Below, piece by piece: positions 6,040 to 10,906 of a DNA stretch of 10,906 nucleotides. Location of the stretch: assembly GCA_018663165.1 (NCBI GenBank), contig JABJES010000283.1, forward strand, positions 1 to 10,906, given 5' to 3'. Below the pieces are notes generated by a model. It was not told the DNA's origin. It saw only the letters and a program-made list of their open reading frames with translations, and did no database searches. The translations under genes were made by a program, and so were the position numbers. Every line of letters starts with the position of its first letter. Within the stretch, counting starts at the first letter, position 1. This stretch comes from Rhodospirillaceae bacterium. Lineage in GTDB: Bacteria > Pseudomonadota > Alphaproteobacteria > UBA11136.

Positions 6040-7974
6040 GTGAACAGTTTTGGAAAAAATCTCGCTCTCTGGATCATCATCGGGTTGCTTCTGGTGGCGC
6101 TCTTTAACCTGTTTCAGGGGCCGGGCACACAGGTGGTGGAGACCAAGCTCGCTTATTCCGAGTTTCTTGACGATATCAACAATGGCGATGTCGGTGATGT
6201 TATTATTCGCGGCAGCGAAATTTCAGGCCACTTTAATGACGGTCGGGGGTTCACAACTTATGCGCCGGAAGATGCTGATCTGGTTCCGCTTTTGACCAAG
6301 AACAAGGTTCTTATTCGCGCCGCCGCCTCTGACGAGGATGTGCCTTCCCTGCTTGATGTGCTGGTTTCCTGGTTCCCCATGTTCCTGCTGATCGGTGTTT
6401 GGATCTTTTTCATGCGCCAGATGCAGTCGGGCGGCGGCAAGGCCATGGGTTTTGGCAAGTCGCGGGCGCGCCTTCTGACCGAAAAACAAGTGCGCGTTAC
6501 GTTCGATGACGTGGCCGGCGTCGACGAAGCCAAGCAGGAGCTTGAAGAGGTCGTTGAATTTCTCAAAGACCCCCATAAATTCCAACGGTTGGGTGGCAAG
6601 ATTCCTAAAGGATGCCTTCTGATTGGTCCTCCAGGCACTGGTAAGACTCTTTTGGCCCGCGCCATCGCTGGCGAGGCCAATGTGCCCTTCTTCACTATTT
6701 CCGGTTCCGATTTTGTCGAGATGTTCGTTGGTGTTGGTGCTTCGCGCGTGCGTGACATGTTCGAGCAGGGTAAGAAAAACGCCCCCTGTATCATTTTCAT
6801 TGATGAAATCGACGCCGTTGGCCGCCATCGCGGTGCCGGGCTGGGCGGCGGCAATGACGAGCGCGAACAGACGCTGAACCAGTTGCTGGTCGAGATGGAT
6901 GGTTTTGAGTCGAATGAAGGCGTCATCCTGATCGCCGCCACTAACCGGCCCGACGTTCTAGACCCGGCCTTGCTGCGTCCCGGTCGCTTCGATCGTCAGG
7001 TGGTCGTGCCCAACCCCGATATTGAGGGTCGTGAAAAAATCCTCAAGGTGCATATGGCCAAGGTTCAGATTGCACCGGATGTGGATGCCCGCGTTATCGC
7101 CAGGGGCACACCCGGATTTTCCGGCGCTGATCTGGCCAATCTGGTCAATGAATCCGCCCTGCTGGCGGCTCGTCGCAACAAGCGCTATGTCACCATGTCT
7201 GAACTTGAAGACGCCAAGGACAAGGTAATGATGGGGGCTGAGCGCCGGTCTATGGTGATGACGGAGAAAGAAAAGGAGCTGACCGCCTATCATGAGGCCG
7301 GTCACGCTCTTGTCGCCCGCGAGATCCCCGCTCACGATCCCCTTCATAAGGTAACGATCATCCCTCGCGGTCGGGCCCTCGGCGTTACTATGTCCCTGCC
7401 CGAACGTGACAAGTACAGCTATTCAAAGGTGGAACTCGAAGCCAAGGTGGCGATGGCTTTCGGCGGCCGGGTTGCCGAGGAAATTGTTTTCGGTAAGGAA
7501 AATATCACTACCGGCGCCTCGAATGATATCAGTCAGGCCACCGGCATGGCGCGGCGCATGGTGACCGAATTCGGATTTTCCGAAAAGCTCGGCCCCCTGC
7601 TCTATGGCGGGAATGAAGAGGAAGTCTTCCTTGGCCATTCAGTGACCCAGCGCAAGAATGTTTCCGATGCCACGGCAAAGCTTATTGACGAGGAGACACG
7701 CCGGATCGTTGACGAGGCCGAGTCCAGGGCGCGGAAGATTCTTAATGAACATATTGATGATCTCCATTCTCTTGCCAAGGGGCTCCTCGAATATGAGACC
7801 CTGAGCGGCGAAGAGGTGGGCGCTCTGCTTAAGGGTGAGTCTATACATCGCGCCAGCGAGGACCAGACGCCTCCTGGCGGCGGTCAGGCGTCTTCTGTGC
7901 CGAAGACGGGTGGCCGGGGTAAGAAAAAGCCTGCTGGCGGGATTTCCAACCCCGAACCCCAGCCCGGCACTTAG
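6040..7974 (+). CDS. ftsH: FtsH, membrane-bound AAA+ zinc metalloprotease
   Basis: 644 residues from GTG 6040. FtsH is a hexameric inner-membrane protease that degrades unassembled membrane proteins and selected regulators, using ATP to unfold them. Membrane helix 1 is at about 8-25, a periplasmic domain at 26-104, and helix 2 at about 107-124. The AAA domain has Walker A GPPGTGKT at 196-203, Walker B IIFIDEID with Asp 255 and Glu 256, and the second region of homology ATNRPDVLDPALLRPGRFDR. The zinc site HEAGH is at 418-422, and the third metal ligand is expected to be Asp 496 in TTGASND. All key residues are intact. The C-terminal 40 or so residues are a Gly/Pro/Lys-rich low-complexity tail. 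Length matches the family. It may be partly heat-controlled, but I see no clear sigma-32 site. Confidence 0.97.
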   Translation: MNSFGKNLALWIIIGLLLVALFNLFQGPGTQVVETKLAYSEFLDDINNGDVGDVIIRGSEISGHFNDGRGFTTYAPEDADLVPLLTKNKVLIRAAASDEDVPSLLDVLVSWFPMFLLIGVWIFFMRQMQSGGGKAMGFGKSRARLLTEKQVRVTFDDVAGVDEAKQELEEVVEFLKDPHKFQRLGGKIPKGCLLIGPPGTGKTLLARAIAGEANVPFFTISGSDFVEMFVGVGASRVRDMFEQGKKNAPCIIFIDEIDAVGRHRGAGLGGGNDEREQTLNQLLVEMDGFESNEGVILIAATNRPDVLDPALLRPGRFDRQVVVPNPDIEGREKILKVHMAKVQIAPDVDARVIARGTPGFSGADLANLVNESALLAARRNKRYVTMSELEDAKDKVMMGAERRSMVMTEKEKELTAYHEAGHALVAREIPAHDPLHKVTIIPRGRALGVTMSLPERDKYSYSKVELEAKVAMAFGGRVAEEIVFGKENITTGASNDISQATGMARRMVTEFGFSEKLGPLLYGGNEEEVFLGHSVTQRKNVSDATAKLIDEETRRIVDEAESRARKILNEHIDDLHSLAKGLLEYETLSGEEVGALLKGESIHRASEDQTPPGGGQASSVPKTGGRGKKKPAGGISNPEPQPGT

Positions 7975-7988
7975 GCCCCCGCGCCGGG
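7963..7988 (+). repeat. GC-rich inverted repeat across the ftsH stop codon
   Basis: CCCGGC (7963-7968) and GCCGGG (7983-7988) flank the ftsH TAG (7972-7974) with a 14-base loop. No T run follows, so it is not a terminator. It lies just upstream of the folP start at 8003, where ribosomes finishing ftsH would melt it. Confidence 0.45.
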
Positions 7989-8002
7989 TTCGGTCTCTTC
8001 AT

Positions 8003-9157
8003 ATGGTCGCCGAGGACAAGGCTGTATTCCCTGAACTGGACGCTGTCTTATCCCGAGGCAGACCACGGCTCTACCTTCAGCCCAGTGGATATTTGACCGG
8101 GGCGGCGGCAGGCGCTGCTCTTGATGCCGGTTGTGGGCTTCGTCTGGCTGGTGGGCGGTTCGTTTTTAGCTTGTGTGAAGTTTTAGCTCTTGAAGCCGGT
8201 GCACAAATGCCGATTTCGATGCCTATGTCCCTTGACGGTTTTCGGGCCTGGGCCGCCGGTTTGCCAGATCATTACAGAGAACGACTGGAAAGCCTGCTTG
8301 AAAAGGCAGCCGCCTTCCGACCCCCTTTCGCCGGTCTCCCCCTTGACGGGGCGGGTGGAAAAGGGGCGCTAGTCATGGGGATTGTCAACGTTACCCCCGA
8401 CAGTTTTTCCGATGGTGGCGATCATACTGAGGCTGGGGCGGCCATTGCTCATGGCCTCGCCTTAATGGAAGCCGGGGCCGATATTCTTGATGTTGGCGGT
8501 GAGTCGACACGGCCCGGCGCTGAGCCGGTTGCTAAAGATGAAGAGTTGAAAAGGGTGCTGCCGGTGATCAAAGGCCTCGCCAGAGCCGGGGCGGTGGTCT
8601 CCATTGATACGCGCCATGCCGAGGTGATGGCCGCCGCGCTGGGAGCAGGGGCAAAGATTATTAACGATGTCAGCGCTCTGGAGGGTGATCCTGAGAGTCT
8701 GCAGGTGGCGGCGGTGAGCGGTGCGCCGGTTATTCTCATGCATATGTACGGAGACCCGCGCACTATGCAGGATGATCCGGTTTATACCTGTGCGCCTCTG
8801 GATATTTATGACTATCTCGAAAATCGTCTTGATGTTTGCCGCCAGGCTGGAATCGGTGCCGACCGCATCATCGTTGATCCGGGGATCGGCTTTGGTAAAA
8901 CGTTTGTCCATAACGCCGATATTCTTTCCCGGCTTTCGCTCTATCACGGGTTGGGGACGGGTATCCTGCTCGGGGTGTCGCGCAAGCGCTTCATCGCCGG
9001 TGCTGCCGGCGGGACAGCGCCGAAGGAACGTCTTTCCGGTTCGCTGGCCGCCGCCCTGGGGGGGCTCGATCAGGGGGTGCAGATCATCCGCGTTCACGAT
9101 GTGGCAGAAACTCGTCAAGCCGTGGCGGTCTGGGATGTTCTTCATCCGGTCGTCTAA
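8003..9157 (+). CDS. folP: FolP, dihydropteroate synthase with N-terminal extension
   Basis: 384 residues from ATG 8003. FolP condenses p-aminobenzoate with dihydropterin pyrophosphate to dihydropteroate and is the sulfonamide target. The TIM-barrel core covers about 124-384: GIVNVTPDSFSDGG (126-139, with the metal/pyrophosphate Asn 129), DVGGESTRPG (163-172), VSIDTRHAEV, INDVSAL, MHMYGDPRTMQ, DPGIGFGKT, SRKRF (326-330) and RVHD (363-366). All loops look intact and there is no Sul-type insertion after SFSDGG. Residues 1-123 form an extension outside the usual DHPS core of about 270 residues. It begins a small domain at LYLQPSGYLTGAAAGA. I recall similar extensions in Rhodospirillales FolP but cannot verify that here. 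The frame stays open back into ftsH to GTG 7835, but ATG 8003 is the only start codon after the ftsH stop. No good ribosome site is seen, so coupling to ftsH is likely. Confidence 0.93.
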   Translation: MVAEDKAVFPELDAVLSRGRPRLYLQPSGYLTGAAAGAALDAGCGLRLAGGRFVFSLCEVLALEAGAQMPISMPMSLDGFRAWAAGLPDHYRERLESLLEKAAAFRPPFAGLPLDGAGGKGALVMGIVNVTPDSFSDGGDHTEAGAAIAHGLALMEAGADILDVGGESTRPGAEPVAKDEELKRVLPVIKGLARAGAVVSIDTRHAEVMAAALGAGAKIINDVSALEGDPESLQVAAVSGAPVILMHMYGDPRTMQDDPVYTCAPLDIYDYLENRLDVCRQAGIGADRIIVDPGIGFGKTFVHNADILSRLSLYHGLGTGILLGVSRKRFIAGAAGGTAPKERLSGSLAAALGGLDQGVQIIRVHDVAETRQAVAVWDVLHPVV

Positions 9158-9169
9158 ATTTTTCCAATC

Positions 9170-9178
9170 TGCTATAAA
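9170..9178 (+). promoter_or_regulatory. Candidate extended -10 promoter for glmM
   Basis: TGCTATAAA fits the extended -10 pattern TGnTATAAT with one mismatch, in the 48-base folP-glmM gap. No good -35 is seen at 16-18 bases, which extended -10 promoters can tolerate. Transcription would start near 9185, about 20 bases before the glmM ATG. It would add to read-through from ftsH-folP. Confidence 0.35.
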
Positions 9179-9205
9179 GGCCCATAGTTGATTTTTGGAG
9201 CGTCC

Positions 9206-10561
9206 ATGACCCGCAAGATTTTTGGAACTGACGGCATTCGCGGCACCGCCAACATTGAGCCGATGACCGCCCAAACCGCCCTGCACGTTGCTCAGGCGGC
9301 AGGTTACCGTTTTCTGCGTGGTGATCACCGCCATCTTGTTGTGATCGGCAAGGACACACGTCTTTCTGGCTATATGCTTGAACCGGCAATGACGGCGGGG
9401 TTTATCTCCATGGGTATGGATGTGGTGCTTGTCGGGCCGCTGCCGACCCCGGCGGTGGCCATGTTGACGCGCAGCTTGCGGGCCGATCTTGGGGTCGTTC
9501 TTTCGGCTTCTCATAATGCCTATCAGGATAACGGGATCAAACTGTTCGGCCCCGACGGCGACAAACTTTCCGACACTGTCGAGGCTGATATTGAAGCCCT
9601 GATGTCTAATGGCATTACGGAACATCTGGCCAGCCCCGATCATCTTGGCAAAGCGCGGCGGATGGATGATGCCCAGGGGCGCTATATCGAATACGTAAAG
9701 AATTCTTTTCCCAAGGGGTTGCGTCTCGACGGATTGAAGATCGTCGTCGATTGCGCCCATGGTGCGGCTTATCGTGTCGCTCCGATGGTGCTGTGGGAAC
9801 TCGGCGCTGAAGTAATCTCGTTGGGCAGCCAGCCCGATGGCTTTAATATAAACCACGAATGCGGGGCCACGGCGCCAGAGGCAATGCAGGCGAAGGTCAT
9901 TGAGACCGGGGCTGATCTCGGGTTGGCACTGGATGGTGATGCTGACCGGGTTATTCTTGCCGACGAAAAAGGCCAATTGATCGACGGCGACAAGACCATG
10001 GGGATGATCGCGACAGAGTGGCAACGTGATGGCCTGTTGCGGGGGGATGGAATTGTGGCGACGGTAATGTCCAACATGGGGTTGGAGAAGTATCTTGGCA
10101 AGATCGGGATAAACCTTCACCGCGCCCAGGTTGGCGATCGCTATGTAATCGAGGAAATGCGCAACAGCGGCTGTAATATCGGCGGCGAACAATCTGGCCA
10201 TATTATTTTGAGCGATCACGGGTCAACCGGGGACGGCCTTATTGCCGCTTTGCAGGTTCTCTCCGCTCTGGTCAAGTCGGGTCGGCCAGCCAGCGATATT
10301 GCCGGTATTTTTGAACCTTTTCCCCAGATGTTGCGGAATATTCCCTTCAACGGCGGAGCGCCGCTTGAGGAAAAGTCGGTCTTGCAAGCCATCCGCGCCG
10401 GTGAAGAGCGCCTTGGCGACAAGGGCCGCCTGTTGATCCGCAAGTCGGGAACCGAGCCTTTGATCCGGGTCATGGCCGAGGCCGAAGACGCAGAGCTTAT
10501 GGCCGGAGTCATCGATGACATCAGCAGCGTCATTGAAGGCGTGACGGCATCGGGAGGCTGA
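9206..10561 (+). CDS. glmM: GlmM, phosphoglucosamine mutase
   Basis: 451 residues from ATG 9206. GlmM interconverts glucosamine-6-phosphate and glucosamine-1-phosphate on the way to UDP-GlcNAc, which feeds peptidoglycan and lipid A. The N-terminus RKIFGTDGIRG is diagnostic. The phosphoserine loop VLSASHNAYQDNGIKLFG places the catalytic Ser at residue 102, the same number as in E. coli GlmM. The metal loop DGDADR is at 243-248, the sugar-specificity loop GEQSGH at 327-332, and the phosphate-binding loop RKSGTEPLIRV starts near 412. All four phosphohexomutase domains are complete. GGAG at 9197-9200 supports ATG 9206 over the upstream in-frame TTG at 9188. The 3' end carries the ribosome site of thiD, so the two are likely coupled. 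Confidence 0.96.
   Translation: MTRKIFGTDGIRGTANIEPMTAQTALHVAQAAGYRFLRGDHRHLVVIGKDTRLSGYMLEPAMTAGFISMGMDVVLVGPLPTPAVAMLTRSLRADLGVVLSASHNAYQDNGIKLFGPDGDKLSDTVEADIEALMSNGITEHLASPDHLGKARRMDDAQGRYIEYVKNSFPKGLRLDGLKIVVDCAHGAAYRVAPMVLWELGAEVISLGSQPDGFNINHECGATAPEAMQAKVIETGADLGLALDGDADRVILADEKGQLIDGDKTMGMIATEWQRDGLLRGDGIVATVMSNMGLEKYLGKIGINLHRAQVGDRYVIEEMRNSGCNIGGEQSGHIILSDHGSTGDGLIAALQVLSALVKSGRPASDIAGIFEPFPQMLRNIPFNGGAPLEEKSVLQAIRAGEERLGDKGRLLIRKSGTEPLIRVMAEAEDAELMAGVIDDISSVIEGVTASGG
10552..10557 (+). promoter_or_regulatory. Ribosome binding site of thiD inside the end of glmM
   Basis: GGGAGG, a near-perfect match to the 16S rRNA tail, lies seven bases before TTG 10565 and just before the glmM stop (10559-10561). 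It is the main support for a TTG start of thiD. Confidence 0.75.
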
Positions 10562-10564
10562 ACC

Positions 10565-10906
10565 TTGGCCGGTAAATGCGGGCGCGTTCTGCTCGTTGCC
10601 GCCAGTGATTCGGGCGGCGGGGCAGGGATCGAAGGTGACATCAAGACGGTGACCGCCCTTGGCGGGTATGCCACGACAGCCATTACCGCCCTGACCGCCC
10701 AGGACAGTAAAGGCATACACGGTATCCATGACATATCGCCGCAATTCGTTGCCCGGCAGATGCGCGCTGTTCTTGGTGACATCGGGGCCGATGCGATTAA
10801 AACCGGCATGCTGGGTCGAGCGGGGGTTGTGTCAGCGGTCTGCGAGGTGATTGAGGAACAGGGCCGGGGGGTGCCGCTTGTCGTTGACCCGGTGATGGTT
10901 TCGACC
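10565..10906 (+). CDS. thiD: ThiD, hydroxymethylpyrimidine/phosphomethylpyrimidine kinase, 3' end outside window
   Basis: The first 114 codons from TTG 10565 are open to the window end. ThiD phosphorylates HMP and HMP-phosphate for thiamine synthesis. The ribokinase-like start matches: LLVAASDSGGGAGIEGDIKTVTALGGY, written here in parts as VLLVAASDSGGG and AGIEGDIKT, then TTAITALTAQDS, AIKTGMLG and VVDPVMVS. Compared with my recollection of the Salmonella enzyme, substrate-contact residues Asp 23 and Gln 44 are kept (Asp 25 and Gln 46 here), while Gly 11 is Ala 13 and the usual GIQAD is GIEGD. TTG is accepted because of the strong upstream ribosome site and because there is no ATG before the conserved strand. 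The gene starts three bases after the glmM stop. The ATPase C-terminal half is not visible, so whether it is fused to ThiE cannot be judged. Confidence 0.9.
   Translation, partial: MAGKCGRVLLVAASDSGGGAGIEGDIKTVTALGGYATTAITALTAQDSKGIHGIHDISPQFVARQMRAVLGDIGADAIKTGMLGRAGVVSAVCEVIEEQGRGVPLVVDPVMVST

Noticed and set aside
6223..6941. Minus-strand frames opposite ftsH
   Set aside because: They lie wholly within the conserved AAA region of ftsH and have no recognisable content.
8378..8420. Sulfonamide-resistant (Sul-type) FolP
   Set aside because: The NVTPDSFSDGG loop has no insertion, and the gene sits in a housekeeping cluster without integron or mobile signals.
9188..9205. TTG start for glmM
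   Set aside because: GGAG at 9197-9200 points to ATG 9206, and the protein then numbers its catalytic Ser as 102, as in E. coli.
8462..10219. A 585-codon open frame on the minus strand across folP and glmM
   Set aside because: Its codons are in exact register with those of folP and glmM, which share a frame. In that register a stop needs a sense TTA, CTA or TCA codon, and these are rare in GC-rich genes. The product shows no recognisable domain and the sense genes are certain.

Overview
The window is a block of core chromosome from a moderately GC-rich alphaproteobacterium. The protein styles (a proline/glutamate-rich TolA, a Cys-containing GNCDERGT Pal, an FtsH opening MNSFGKNLALW, a FolP with a long N-terminal extension) and the gene order suggest a Rhodospirillales-like lineage. 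That placement is inferred from remembered family patterns, not from a search. All recognised genes are on the + strand and packed tightly.

Layout. (1) Positions 1-2600: the 3' end of tolR, then tolA and tolB, the inner-membrane and periplasmic part of the Tol-Pal envelope system. (2) 2601-2764: an AT-rich leader with inverted repeats, a possible promoter and an attenuator-like pair of hairpins, followed by pal (2765-3283) and a strong intrinsic terminator (3310-3345). (3) 3346-3474: a candidate promoter and structured leader, then cpoB/ybgF (3475-4557). tilS (4558-5907) begins on the base after the cpoB stop. (4) 5908-6039: a short spacer, then ftsH (6040-7974), folP (8003-9157), glmM (9206-10561) and the start of thiD (10565 to the window end).

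How the genes work together. TolR, TolA, TolB, Pal and CpoB form the trans-envelope machine that draws the outer membrane in at division and links it to peptidoglycan synthesis. TilS makes lysidine in the AUA-reading tRNA-Ile. FtsH is the membrane AAA+ protease. FolP makes dihydropteroate for folate. GlmM makes glucosamine-1-phosphate for UDP-GlcNAc, which feeds peptidoglycan and lipopolysaccharide. ThiD phosphorylates the thiamine pyrimidine. The order tol-pal-cpoB-tilS-ftsH-folP-glmM is a familiar housekeeping arrangement in this class.

I see no mobile element, tRNA, rRNA, CRISPR array or phage gene, and no convincing previously undescribed system. The items most worth a second look are the leader of pal with mutually exclusive hairpins, the roughly 120-residue extension on FolP, and unusual residues in ThiD and Pal. 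No stretch longer than 300 bases lacks a gene.
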